A stretch of 64,000 nucleotides of DNA from Croceivirga sp. (GCA_028284665.1 JANQRG010000043.1:1-64000), one strand, 5' to 3'. Positions 27,220 to 36,614 are shown, numbered from the stretch's first letter. Notes: generated by a model not told the origin, from the sequence alone. Numbers and translations: made by a program.

Positions 27220-28752
27220 ATGGACATAAAAAAGTATATTACAGCCGCTGCAGATCAGGGTCATATTACTAACGGGACCCTGGAAGCTACTGCTGAATTC
27301 CTACATGAGGCGGATGCCCGATTTGAGGAGGCCATTGCCACCCGGTACAGAAAGGTAAAAGGAAAGCTACGCCCAGATGGGACCATAGACCCAAAAACAA
27401 TATCGGGTACGTACACCACCGAATTGATCAATGGTAAAACGGTACACCGGCCGCTAATTGATTTGGTGCAACAAGGTGGAGGCATGTACGGTATTGCCCT
27501 CTTGGGGTACACCTATATTATGGAGAAGTTGGGGATTCGCTTTTATAGCTATGGGGGAACTAGTGCAGGAGCTATCAATGCCACTTTTCTTGCTGCTATT
27601 CCTAATAGTATCTATGAACAAGAATCCGTTTTTTTTAAGAGTCCCGATCGGTTGGCCACAAAGTCGGAGCTGTTAACCCATATTATTCTTAACAGGAACT
27701 TTAGCACATTTATGGAACGAGGGGGTATTGTGGGTCGGCTCCAGCGTTTTTTATTCCGCAAATTGGGCACGCTTTCCATCTACGGAGTCTTAGGACTGTT
27801 TGCTTTGATTTTCATAGCACTTCTTGCCGTAGTGTACAGCGCTTTTGGCCTGATCTTTAGTTTATCTCAAGGACTTTCCGGCACCGAACTTCGCCTGTAC
27901 GACTTCGTTATTGGCTCCCTTAACGTTTTCGCAGTAGCTATTCTCTTTTATGTATTCTTTATTCGGGTGCTGGGGGGTAAATTTGGTCTAAATACTGGGA
28001 ACGCTTTTTATGGCTGGTGCGATGGGCTACTACAACTCCTCAACGTCACCCGGACAGAAGAACTCACAAAGCGCATGGGAGAGACAAAGTTTAATGAAAA
28101 AGCCGCCAACGAAGCCCCCAGGTTGGTGCTTATTGCTTCCAATCTTACCCACAACAGGATTGTAAAGTTCCCGGAACGGGCCGTGGATTACTGGAGTACG
28201 CCCAGTGAAGTAAAACCTGCTGCGTACTTGCGGGCAACCATGTCCTTACCCTTCATCTTTGAGGTTTTCATTCCCGAACTATCACATTATCGTGAATCAC
28301 ATCCGGGGAACCGGGTCCGTAAGGAAGCTCGATTTGTGGACGGGGGAATGCTTTCGAATTTCCCGATACGGGAATTTCATAGAACCGATGGCAAGCTTCC
28401 GAGGTTCCCAACCTTTGGGGTTTTATTAAGCAGGCTTCCGGATGGGGAAGAAGAGGGCAGAACTCTGAGAAGTACTACACTTTTTGGATTTGTTATTTCC
28501 TTTCTAAAGACGTTTCGGTATTTCTACGATAAAGATTTTGTGGATTCCAATGATGAGATTGCACTTCGGGTGGTCACCGCAGATACACGGGCGTTTAATT
28601 GGCTGGATTTTTGGATGGACACTCCCACAAAGAAAGCACTCTTTTTACAAGGCGTAGATGCTGCACTGCGGCAATTGGAAAAATTTGATTGGGATGAATA
28701 CTATCAAATTCGGGGGGCAGAACTCCAGGCCGTGCAAAAAATGAGAGCATGA
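27220..28752 (+). CDS. Patatin-like phospholipase with internal membrane hairpin
   Basis: A 510-residue protein with the patatin catalytic dyad. The oxyanion-loop QQGGGMYGIALLG (84-96) is followed by the nucleophile elbow GGTSAG (Ser115), and the Asp is in RFVDGGMLSNFP near 380. Between them, about residues 185-250, are two long hydrophobic segments (VLGLFALIFIALLAVVYSAF and FVIGSLNVFAVAILFYVFFI). The catalytic domain is thus interrupted by a membrane hairpin. There is no signal peptide. The family hydrolyses acyl esters of membrane lipids. The next gene overlaps it by four bases and is also a membrane protein, which suggests a partner. Confidence 0.88.
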   Translation: MDIKKYITAAADQGHITNGTLEATAEFLHEADARFEEAIATRYRKVKGKLRPDGTIDPKTISGTYTTELINGKTVHRPLIDLVQQGGGMYGIALLGYTYIMEKLGIRFYSYGGTSAGAINATFLAAIPNSIYEQESVFFKSPDRLATKSELLTHIILNRNFSTFMERGGIVGRLQRFLFRKLGTLSIYGVLGLFALIFIALLAVVYSAFGLIFSLSQGLSGTELRLYDFVIGSLNVFAVAILFYVFFIRVLGGKFGLNTGNAFYGWCDGLLQLLNVTRTEELTKRMGETKFNEKAANEAPRLVLIASNLTHNRIVKFPERAVDYWSTPSEVKPAAYLRATMSLPFIFEVFIPELSHYRESHPGNRVRKEARFVDGGMLSNFPIREFHRTDGKLPRFPTFGVLLSRLPDGEEEGRTLRSTTLFGFVISFLKTFRYFYDKDFVDSNDEIALRVVTADTRAFNWLDFWMDTPTKKALFLQGVDAALRQLEKFDWDEYYQIRGAELQAVQKMRA

Positions 28753-29297
28753 AGGCATTAAATCTGAATCAAACACAGATCCTTTGGAATATAGCAGCAC
28801 TGTGCTGCCTGCTTTGTGCTTGTGCTTTTTACTATTTTCCGGAGGTGCAAGTCTGCCGGATTTTACCTATTGAGTTTTCCGATAGGCTTGAGGAATTTCA
28901 TCAACTGGTTGCCCAGGAAAAATCGATCGATACGCTAAAAAACCATACTTATTTGGATTTCTTTCTTATTGTTTGCTACAGCGTACTCTTTTATGCCTCA
29001 TTCAAGATATTTATCCTTTCCATACAACTGCAAATTCCACCAAAGTATTTGTTACTTTGTTTACTTCCAGGCTTGTTTGATGTGGTAGAAAACTGGGCAT
29101 TACTTGGGCTATTGGACCAGGAGAATGTCTCGGACGATTCTTGTTGTTTTTCCATATTCTATTGGGCAGTACGCATCAAATGGTTGCTGATCATTCCTTT
29201 TTTGTTAATGACCATGGCTATTGCCAGCTATCATCTAATTGTTTTTGTTGGGACCCAATACAACAAGTTGCTTACGCGGAACAATAAGGAGCAGTGA
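28749..29297 (+). CDS. Membrane protein, partner of patatin gene
   Basis: A 182-residue protein, not recognised, with about four hydrophobic segments (IAALCCLLCACAFYYF, YLDFFLIVCYSVLFYASF, YLLLCLLPGLFDVVENWALL, WLLIIPFLLMTMAIASYHL). Many Cys residues lie in or near the membrane parts. Its start overlaps the patatin stop (ATGA), so translation is probably coupled. No function can be assigned beyond a likely link with the patatin lipase. Confidence 0.7.
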   Translation: MKALNLNQTQILWNIAALCCLLCACAFYYFPEVQVCRILPIEFSDRLEEFHQLVAQEKSIDTLKNHTYLDFFLIVCYSVLFYASFKIFILSIQLQIPPKYLLLCLLPGLFDVVENWALLGLLDQENVSDDSCCFSIFYWAVRIKWLLIIPFLLMTMAIASYHLIVFVGTQYNKLLTRNNKEQ

Positions 29298-29325
29298 TTT
29301 GCAATTTTTTGACGACTAATATTTT

Positions 29326-29380
29326 TATGGAATAAATCCAAAAAAAGGGAAATATTCCATAAATTAGCTACCCTTTTTAG
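29326..29380 (+). terminator. Nested inverted repeats before dinB
   Basis: TATGGAATA (29326-29334) and TATTCCATA (29353-29361) are perfect inverted copies with an 18-base loop. A second inverted pair, AAAAAGGG ending at 29349 and CCCTTTTT from 29371, overlaps the first. They could terminate the patatin transcript or act as a switch or operator in front of the mutagenic polymerase genes. Confidence 0.4.
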
Positions 29381-29461
29381 TGAAATCCTGTTTTGACAAG
29401 TAGGCGATGGTAAAACAATGGATTGCACTACCCCCGAACATGGTTTCGGGGCCGCATTACG

Positions 29462-30682
29462 ATGGCTTTGGACAAAACGATTTTACATATGGACCTGGAC
29501 ACTTTTTATGTGTCCGTAGAACGTCGGATCAATCCGGAACTAAAAGATCGCCCGCTTTTGGTTGGGGGTACCAGCGATCGTGGGGTGGTGGCGGCTTGTA
29601 GTTATGAGACCCGGGGGTATGGGGTGCATTCCGGGATGTCCATGAAAATGGCTAAAGAATTGTGCCCGGAAGCTACAGTTATCCGGGGAAATGCCGGGAC
29701 GTATAGTAAGCATTCTGATGAGGTCACCGAGATCATCAAAGAGGCGGTACCCGTCTTTGAAAAGTCCAGCATAGACGAGTTTTATGCTGATCTGTCCGGG
29801 ATGGATCGCTTTTTTGGGACGTATCAATACGCTACGGAACTCCGGCAAAAGATCATCAAAGAAACCGGACTTCCTATTTCTTTTGGACTATCGGTAAATA
29901 AGGTCGTCTCCAAAGTGGCCACCAATGAAGCCAAGCCCAATAACCAATTGCGGATCAACTTTGGCGAGGAAAAACCTTTCCTGGCACCCCTTTCGGTAAA
30001 AAAAATCCCTATGGTGGGTGATAAAACCTATCAAACGCTTCGAAACTTGGGGATACGGCAGGTAAAGACCATTCAGGATATGCCCCCGGATGTGATGCAG
30101 CAGGTGTTAGGGGCCAATGGTGCAGTTATCTGGAAACGGGCTAACGGCATAGACCATACCCCGGTGATCCCATTTTGCGACCGGAAATCGATTTCCACGG
30201 AGCGCACCTTTGACCGGGATACCATTGACGTGATAAAACTGAAAGGCATTTTAATGGCTATGACCGAAAACCTGGCGTATCAACTTCGTAGGGGGAATAA
30301 GCTAACGGCCTGTATAGCAGTGAAGATCCGGTATTCGGATTTCAATACCTATTCCAAGCAGCAACGTATTCCCTACACCAGTGCCGATCATATGCTCATC
30401 CCCAAGATCATGGAACTCTTTGCCAGCCTCTACAATAAACGGATGCTGGTACGCTTGGTAGGGATACGATTTAGTCACTTAGTGTCGGGGAATTATCAAA
30501 TCAACCTGTTTGATGACACAGAAGAGACCTTACGATTGTATCAGGCCATGGATACGGTACGTAACCGCTTTGGCGACCGTAGTGTCTTTCGTGCCTCAGC
30601 CATGGGAGCAAAAACCATTGGCAGAATGCACAATCCCTTTAACGGACAGCCGCCTGTGGTTTTGGCACATCGAAAGCAGTAA
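29462..30682 (+). CDS. dinB: DNA polymerase IV (Y-family translesion polymerase)
   Basis: A 406-residue Y-family polymerase counted from the Met at 29462, which gives the normal N terminus ALDKTILHMDLDTFYVSVE. Catalytic acids are Asp11 in that motif and the Asp-Glu pair in SSIDEFYADLSG near 103. The GGTSDRGVVAACSYETRGYG fingers motif and a helix-hairpin-helix (KIPMVGDKTYQTLRNLGI) are present, and the little-finger domain runs to the end. It copies damaged DNA with low fidelity. It lies upstream of a second DnaE-type polymerase with 127 bases between, an arrangement like the ImuB/DinB-DnaE2 mutagenesis cassettes. No ImuA-like or LexA-like gene is adjacent. Confidence 0.95.
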   Translation: MALDKTILHMDLDTFYVSVERRINPELKDRPLLVGGTSDRGVVAACSYETRGYGVHSGMSMKMAKELCPEATVIRGNAGTYSKHSDEVTEIIKEAVPVFEKSSIDEFYADLSGMDRFFGTYQYATELRQKIIKETGLPISFGLSVNKVVSKVATNEAKPNNQLRINFGEEKPFLAPLSVKKIPMVGDKTYQTLRNLGIRQVKTIQDMPPDVMQQVLGANGAVIWKRANGIDHTPVIPFCDRKSISTERTFDRDTIDVIKLKGILMAMTENLAYQLRRGNKLTACIAVKIRYSDFNTYSKQQRIPYTSADHMLIPKIMELFASLYNKRMLVRLVGIRFSHLVSGNYQINLFDDTEETLRLYQAMDTVRNRFGDRSVFRASAMGAKTIGRMHNPFNGQPPVVLAHRKQ

Positions 30683-30706
30683 AAAGATAAAAGACCGCTT
30701 CGCTGT

Positions 30707-30814
30707 TAGATGCGAGATGTGAGATGTGAGATGTGAGAGGAAAGATAGCAGCATTGAAAATAAAATATGATCTAATATGAAGTTTAACGTCTAAAATCTC
30801 AAGTCTAACATCTA
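30707..30814. repeat. Imperfect inverted repeat between dinB and the second dnaE
   Basis: The left arm 30707-30733 matches the reverse complement of the right arm 30788-30814 at about 20 of 27 positions. The left arm also contains a short tandem of the 8-mer GAGATGTG. The right arm ends exactly over the codon ATC (30810-30812) that sits where the second DnaE should start. Similar AGATGTGAGAT/TCTAACATCT elements are, from memory, frequent between flavobacterial genes, so it may be a dispersed palindromic element. Confidence 0.6.
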
Positions 30815-33800
30815 TTTAAATTGCCACACATACTACAGCTTACGTTTCGGGACATTTTCCGAAGAGGAATTGTTGCAATTGGCACACACAAACCATGTAA
30901 AACAATTGGTGCTAACAGACATCAACAATACGTCGGCTTGCCTGAATTTTGTGCGCAAAGCCCCAAAGTATGCGATACGGCCTATCCTGGGGATTGATTT
31001 CAGAAATGGTGTTGCCCCATGCTTTCTTGGAATTGCTAGAAACAACGCGGGCTATCATGAGCTGAATACCTTTTTATCGCACCACCTCCACCAGGACCTC
31101 CCCATTCCCGAGCAAGCCCCTCCGTTCAAAAATGCTTTTATCGTATACCCTTTTGAAAAAGTGCTGGCTAGTGATAAACACCATTTTTTGGACCATGAAT
31201 TTATAGGTGTTGCCATAAAAGACCTACGCAGGCTTCCTTTTTCAAGACTTAAAGCGCATAAAGACAGATTGGTGGTGCAACAGCCTGTGACATTCCGAAA
31301 CAAGCGTGACTTTAATGCGCACTGCCTCTTACGTGCCATTGATAATAACGTCTTGCTGAGTAAATTGGACAAAAGTGAACTGGCTAATGAGGATGAGCAA
31401 ATGTATGCTATTGAAAACCTGGTCAAGGCTTTTTCGGAATACTCCTTTGTTCTTGAAAATACACAGCAATTACTGGATCAGTGTAGCATCCATTTTGATT
31501 TTTCAAAAGACAGGACTCCTCAAAACCTAAAATACTATACGGGCAGCAAGGAAAATGATGAAGCTTTACTGGAAAAGCTATGCACAAAAGGCTTGCCGGA
31601 ACGCTATGGTACAATCAACACCTCCATTCAAAACCGGCTGGAAAAAGAACTCAAGCTCATTAAGAAAATGGGGTTTGTCTCCTATTTTTTGATCAATTGG
31701 GATATTATTTCCGAGGCTAAAAAACGAGGGTTTTATTATGTGGGGAGGGGGAGCGGCGCCAATAGTATTGTAGCCTATTTGCTGTATATCACCGATGTAG
31801 ACCCCATTGACCTGGACCTCTATTTTGAACGTTTTATCAATTTGTACCGCGCTAATCCTCCGGATTTTGACATTGATTTTTCATGGCGGGACCGTGAGGC
31901 AATGACGCAGTATATTTTTGAGCGTTTTGCCCATGTGGCCCTGGTGGGGACCTATGTGACCTTTAAGCAAAAGGGGGTGATCCGGGAACTGGGGAAGGTG
32001 TTTGGACTTCCCAAAGCAGAAATAGACCGTCTTAGTAGTGGACAATTCCAGGCTTCAAAATTGGATAGTGCTGCAAAATTAGTGCTCAAATATGGGAAGC
32101 TAATTCAGGGGATGCCTAATTATGTAAGTGTACATGCCAGTGGGATCCTTATTAGTGAAAAACCATTGCACTGGTTTTCATCGACAATGCTGCCGCCAAA
32201 GGGATTTGCTACCGTACACTTCGATATGATCATTGCCGAAGATGTGGGGCTGTACAAATTTGATGTGCTGGCACAACGGGGGCTCGGGAAGATCAAGGAC
32301 ACTTTGGCTATTGTCTCCTGCAATCAACCGGAAAAAGCCAATTTTGATATCCATGATGTTAAGAGGTTCTACACAGATCCGGTGATTAATAATCTGATCA
32401 AAACAGCGCAGTGTATGGGGTGCTTCTATGTGGAATCGCCCGCCATGCGAATGCTGCTCAAAAAGCTTGAGGTAGACAATTACCTTGGCCTGGTAGCGGC
32501 AAGTTCTATCATTCGGCCCGGGGTATCCAAAAGTGGCATGATGCGGGAATACATCCTGAGGCATCGCAATCCGGGACGTACGGAAGAAAAAGCCCATCCT
32601 GTAATGTTAGACATCATGCCGGAGACCTATGGCGTGATGGTGTATCAGGAAGATGTGATCAAAGTAGCCCATTACTTCGCGGATCTGGATCTGGGAGAGG
32701 CAGATGTCCTTCGCAGGGGGATGAGCGGTAAGTTCCGGTCCCGGGAGGAATTTGAAAAAGTAAAGGATAAATTCAGGACTAATTGTTTGAAAAAGGGGTA
32801 TTCCGAAAAACTGATTGATGAAATATGGTATCAGGTGGCCAGCTTTGCAGGCTATGCTTTTGCCAAAGGACATTCTGCTTCCTATGCCGTAGAGAGCTAT
32901 CAGAGCCTTTTTCTGCGAGCTTATTTTCCGTTGGAGTATATGGTTGCCGTGCTGAACAATGGAGGAGGTTTTTATCGTTCCGAATTCTATGTGCACGAGG
33001 CACGGATGTTGGGGGCTACCATTCACCCTCCTTGCATTAACCAAAGTCATATTGCCAATGTGATCTATGGCACCCATATTTATTTGGGATTGATGTACCT
33101 ACGGGATTTAGAGGAGCGAGTGATGCAGCGACTGGTCTATGAGCGGGATACTCATGGCAAATTCGCTTCGCTTGAAGATTGTATTGATAGGGTAGGGATC
33201 TCTACAGAGCAGTTGAGTATTCTTATCCGGATTGATGCCTTCCGGTTTACAGGCATCAACAAACATGAGTTGCTTTGGAAAGCCCACTTGCTATTAGGGA
33301 AAAGCAAACGTTTGGAGCATCCTAAACTTTTTGCCCCCAGGTACAGGAAGTTTACCATTCCTAAGCTACACACCACGCAATTGGAGACCGCCTTTGAACA
33401 GTGGGAGCTGTTGGGTTTTCCCTTATGCAGCCTATTTGATTTGTTGGCTGAACCTCCTGAAAACCAGAACGGACAATGTGATCTTCAACGCTATTTGAAT
33501 CATCATATTGATATTTATGGCTACCTGGTAACGGTAAAAAATACGAGTACCCACTCCGGGAAGCGCATGCATTTTGCTACCCTTATCGATCAGCAGGGCG
33601 AGGTTTTTGATACCGTGCTTTTTCCACCGGTTGCTGCCAAATACCGCTTTCGGGGCAAAGGCATTTACCGTTTCTATGGCAAAGTGGTCAGTGAATTTGG
33701 GTTTTTGAGTATTGAGGTCATCAAAATGCAGAAACAGGATTATATTCCGGATCCGAGATATGCCGATATGAAGACAGGGAACCTAAAACGGCTATCTTCT

Positions 33801-33821
33801 TCATGGAACGCCAAGGAATAG
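30810..33821 (+). CDS. DNA polymerase III alpha subunit, second copy (DnaE2/ImuC-like)
   Basis: About 1003 residues, with no 5'-3' exonuclease fusion and much shorter than the replicative copy at 41685. The PHP domain begins YLNCHTYYSLRFGTFSEEEL, and its first His lies upstream of the first usable start codon (TTG at 30870). No ATG, GTG or TTG lies between the in-frame stop at 30792 and that codon. I therefore placed the start at the ATC at 30810, where relatives have Met. The polymerase core has YVGRGSGANSIVAYLL and catalytic acids in PPDFDIDFSW. FAKGHSASYAVESYQ follows, and an OB-fold near the C terminus (DIYGYLVTVKNTSTH). With DinB it probably forms an error-prone repair pair. Confidence 0.9.
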   Translation: MYLNCHTYYSLRFGTFSEEELLQLAHTNHVKQLVLTDINNTSACLNFVRKAPKYAIRPILGIDFRNGVAPCFLGIARNNAGYHELNTFLSHHLHQDLPIPEQAPPFKNAFIVYPFEKVLASDKHHFLDHEFIGVAIKDLRRLPFSRLKAHKDRLVVQQPVTFRNKRDFNAHCLLRAIDNNVLLSKLDKSELANEDEQMYAIENLVKAFSEYSFVLENTQQLLDQCSIHFDFSKDRTPQNLKYYTGSKENDEALLEKLCTKGLPERYGTINTSIQNRLEKELKLIKKMGFVSYFLINWDIISEAKKRGFYYVGRGSGANSIVAYLLYITDVDPIDLDLYFERFINLYRANPPDFDIDFSWRDREAMTQYIFERFAHVALVGTYVTFKQKGVIRELGKVFGLPKAEIDRLSSGQFQASKLDSAAKLVLKYGKLIQGMPNYVSVHASGILISEKPLHWFSSTMLPPKGFATVHFDMIIAEDVGLYKFDVLAQRGLGKIKDTLAIVSCNQPEKANFDIHDVKRFYTDPVINNLIKTAQCMGCFYVESPAMRMLLKKLEVDNYLGLVAASSIIRPGVSKSGMMREYILRHRNPGRTEEKAHPVMLDIMPETYGVMVYQEDVIKVAHYFADLDLGEADVLRRGMSGKFRSREEFEKVKDKFRTNCLKKGYSEKLIDEIWYQVASFAGYAFAKGHSASYAVESYQSLFLRAYFPLEYMVAVLNNGGGFYRSEFYVHEARMLGATIHPPCINQSHIANVIYGTHIYLGLMYLRDLEERVMQRLVYERDTHGKFASLEDCIDRVGISTEQLSILIRIDAFRFTGINKHELLWKAHLLLGKSKRLEHPKLFAPRYRKFTIPKLHTTQLETAFEQWELLGFPLCSLFDLLAEPPENQNGQCDLQRYLNHHIDIYGYLVTVKNTSTHSGKRMHFATLIDQQGEVFDTVLFPPVAAKYRFRGKGIYRFYGKVVSEFGFLSIEVIKMQKQDYIPDPRYADMKTGNLKRLSSSWNAKE

Positions 33822-33871
33822 CTAAAAATTCCTCTTTTGCTTCGTATCTTAGAGAGCATATTAGGAGCGCT

Positions 33872-34246
33872 ATGAAGATTCGAATAAAAGACGATTCCGT
33901 CCGGTTCCGTTTAACCAAAAGCGAGGTCAAAGCATTAGGCGAAGAAGGAAGGGTAGAAGCGTTGACCCATTTTGGCACCGCCGTTTTTGGATATGTTGTG
34001 GTATTGGATGCCGATGCCACGCAGCTCCATGCCGAGTTCAAGTATCAGAAAATCATCCTTTTTCTTCCCGAAAAGCTAGGAAAGAACTGGTTCGATGAGG
34101 ATAGGGTAGGCTTTGAACATTTCCAGAAGATCAATCACAACCGAACACTGCATCTTTTGCTGGAAAAGGATTTTACATGTTTGGATAATACAACAGAAGA
34201 CCAATCCGACAACTACCCTAATCCAAAATTGCAGCCCAACCCTTAA
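33872..34246 (+). CDS. DUF7009-like small protein
   Basis: About 124 residues from the Met at 33872 (KIRIKDDSVRFRLTKSEV). A longer reading from 33803 would overlap the dnaE2-like gene and adds an atypical basic leader. The fold looks like a small alpha/beta protein with a TRLTKSEV-type N terminus and a beta-rich middle (HFGTAVFGYVVVLDADATQLHAEF). It ends nine bases before the molybdopterin oxidoreductase gene. From memory this family tends to accompany FdhF/YdeP-type oxidoreductases in flavobacteria; I cannot verify that here. Its function is unknown. Confidence 0.65.
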   Translation: MKIRIKDDSVRFRLTKSEVKALGEEGRVEALTHFGTAVFGYVVVLDADATQLHAEFKYQKIILFLPEKLGKNWFDEDRVGFEHFQKINHNRTLHLLLEKDFTCLDNTTEDQSDNYPNPKLQPNP

Positions 34247-34255
34247 CACCTTCAA

Positions 34256-36559
34256 ATGTCGACAACCCCAGCATTTAAACGTAACATTTCCTTAACCGGG
34301 GACATCGAGTTTACGGGCTTACAGCTTAAAGATCCCATGGAAGTCTCCGCAGGAATGTTGGGGGTTAAAGAGGCGTTGCGGCATGGTGTTAAAGAGATGG
34401 GCATTGTGCGTTCCATGCGTGCCTTATTGGCTATGAACCAGGAAGAAGGGTTTCGCTGTCCCAGCTGTGCCTGGCCGGTACCTGAAAAGCCTTCGCGTAT
34501 CGCCGAATATTGTGAGAATGGCGCCAAAGCCTTAGCGGATGAAGCTACTTTGGAAATGGTAGATCCTGATTTTTTTCAAAAAAATTCCGTTGAGCAACTG
34601 TCCCGTTTGAGTGACTATGAACTCAACAAACTCGGCCGCCTAACAGCACCCTTGGTACTGCGCCCAGGAAAAGTACATTACGAACCCATTTCCTGGGAAG
34701 ACGCTTATGCCGTAATGGCAAAAGAATTGAAAACCCTGGATCATCCGGATGAAGCTATTTTTTATACCTCCGGGCGCTCCAGTAATGAGGCGGCTTTTTT
34801 ATATGGGATGTTTGCCCGGGCACTTGGCACCAATAATATGCCCGATTGCTCTAATATGTGCCATGAATCTTCCGGAGTAGCACTGTCCCAAACCCTGGGT
34901 ATCGGAAAAGGTTCTGTTACCGTGGATGATTTGTATGGAGCAGATGTTGTGCTGATCGTAGGTCAAAATCCGGGAACAAACCATCCGCGAATGCTGGCCG
35001 CTTTGGAAAAATGCAAGAAAAACGGGGGAAAGATCATCAGTATCAATCCGTTAGCGGAAACCGGACTGGTAAAGTTTAAAAACCCGCAAAAAGTAGAAGC
35101 CATGTTGGGGAGTGGTACCGCGATTGCGGATATTCACCTTCAGCTGAAGATCAATCAAGATATCGCCTTGGCCAAATTACTCTTAAAAGCACTGGTTGCC
35201 AGAGATGCGACCACGGGATCTGTCTTTGATCATGATTTTATCCAAAGTAAGGTGGATGGATACGAGGCGTTGTTGACGGATCTGGAAAAGTATGATGCTG
35301 CTGAACTTTTGGAAAAGACAGGAGTAGCCCGGGAAAAAGTTGCCCAAACGGTAGAATTGCTTGCTTCAAAATCCAACATTATTATTTGCTGGGCCATGGG
35401 GATTACACAGCATAAAAATGCTGTTGCCACTATCCAGGAATACGTAAATATTTTATTGCTGAAAGGCGCAATCGGGAAACCCTTTGCGGGCACTTGCCCT
35501 GTTCGGGGTCATAGTAATGTACAGGGGGACAGAAGTGTTGGCATTATGCATTATGTGAGTAAAGAACTCAACCAACGCATTACGGATCATCTTGGTTTTG
35601 ATCCGCCCACAGTAGCAGGCTATGACACCGTGGGAGCTATTAAAGCCATGCATGAAGGTAAGGCCAAAGTGTTTATATGCCTGGGCGGTAACTTTGTAAT
35701 GGCTGCTTCGGACACTGCCTATACCGCTAAAGCGATTCAAAATTGTAAGCTCACTGTGCAAGTGAGTACAAAGCTCAATCGCAGCCATCTGGTTACCGGA
35801 GAAACGGCGCTGCTCCTCCCCACATTTGGGCGTTCGGAAAAGGATATGAAGCAAGGGCAGTTACAATTTCTGACCATGGAAAGTAGCACTGGAAAGGTGC
35901 GCCGTAGTAAAGGACTGTTGCAACCGGTATCGGAACATATTAAGAGTGAACCGGAAATTATCGGGATGCTGGCACACGCCTATTTCGAAGGCAAACATCC
36001 TATGCCCTGGAAAGCATTAGCCTTTGATTATGTTGCGATTCGGAAGTTGATTGATAAAACAATAAAGGGTTTTAAAGATACCGACGAACGCTCCAAAGGA
36101 TTTGGATACTACTTACCCAATAATGCAAGAGCCGGGGATTTTAGCAAATTACCCAACGGTAGGGCCAAACTTACGGTAAATCTATTGCCGGAACACGAGT
36201 TAAAAAAAGATGAACTCTTGCTAATGACGATTCGATCCCATGACCAGTTCAATACTACCATTTATGGCTTGCATGATCGGTATAGGGGGATATACAATGA
36301 ACGAAGGGTCATTTTCTTGAACGCTAATGATATGGAGCAACGCGGGATTCAAAAATTCGAAGTACTTGATTTGGTAAGCAACTATGAAGGCAAGGAGCGA
36401 AGGGCGGAACACTTTCTGGCAATACCCTACAATATTCCGGAAGGGAATGCAGCGGCATATTTTCCTGAGACTAACTTTTTAGTGCCTATACATGAATTTG
36501 CCGACAAGAGTCGCACACCTATTAGTAAGTCCATTAAGATCACCCTGGAAAAGCGGTAG
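34256..36559 (+). CDS. FdhF/YdeP-family molybdopterin oxidoreductase
   Basis: A 767-residue molybdenum enzyme of the formate-dehydrogenase-alpha-like YdeP group. An N-terminal FRCPSCAWP holds only two Cys, so the four-Cys iron-sulfur site of classical FdhF is missing. DCSNMCHESSG places a Cys-His pair where FdhF has its Mo-ligating selenocysteine-His. GQNPGTNHPRML, CPVRGHSNVQGDRSVGI and the C-terminal MTIRSHDQFNTTIYG dock the bis-MGD cofactor. There is no signal peptide, so it is cytoplasmic. No electron-transfer subunit or fdhD gene lies nearby. The substrate is unknown; formate is only a family-level guess. Confidence 0.88.
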   Translation: MSTTPAFKRNISLTGDIEFTGLQLKDPMEVSAGMLGVKEALRHGVKEMGIVRSMRALLAMNQEEGFRCPSCAWPVPEKPSRIAEYCENGAKALADEATLEMVDPDFFQKNSVEQLSRLSDYELNKLGRLTAPLVLRPGKVHYEPISWEDAYAVMAKELKTLDHPDEAIFYTSGRSSNEAAFLYGMFARALGTNNMPDCSNMCHESSGVALSQTLGIGKGSVTVDDLYGADVVLIVGQNPGTNHPRMLAALEKCKKNGGKIISINPLAETGLVKFKNPQKVEAMLGSGTAIADIHLQLKINQDIALAKLLLKALVARDATTGSVFDHDFIQSKVDGYEALLTDLEKYDAAELLEKTGVAREKVAQTVELLASKSNIIICWAMGITQHKNAVATIQEYVNILLLKGAIGKPFAGTCPVRGHSNVQGDRSVGIMHYVSKELNQRITDHLGFDPPTVAGYDTVGAIKAMHEGKAKVFICLGGNFVMAASDTAYTAKAIQNCKLTVQVSTKLNRSHLVTGETALLLPTFGRSEKDMKQGQLQFLTMESSTGKVRRSKGLLQPVSEHIKSEPEIIGMLAHAYFEGKHPMPWKALAFDYVAIRKLIDKTIKGFKDTDERSKGFGYYLPNNARAGDFSKLPNGRAKLTVNLLPEHELKKDELLLMTIRSHDQFNTTIYGLHDRYRGIYNERRVIFLNANDMEQRGIQKFEVLDLVSNYEGKERRAEHFLAIPYNIPEGNAAAYFPETNFLVPIHEFADKSRTPISKSIKITLEKR

Positions 36560-36614
36560 AGTTATAGCCTGCTTAATGCCGTTTTCATATTACCTTGGTT
36601 AGTACAATATGTGA

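Noticed and set aside
30704-30740. CRISPR array or simple microsatellite
   Set aside because: The GAGATGTG units are only a few direct copies without spacers and form one arm of a larger inverted repeat.
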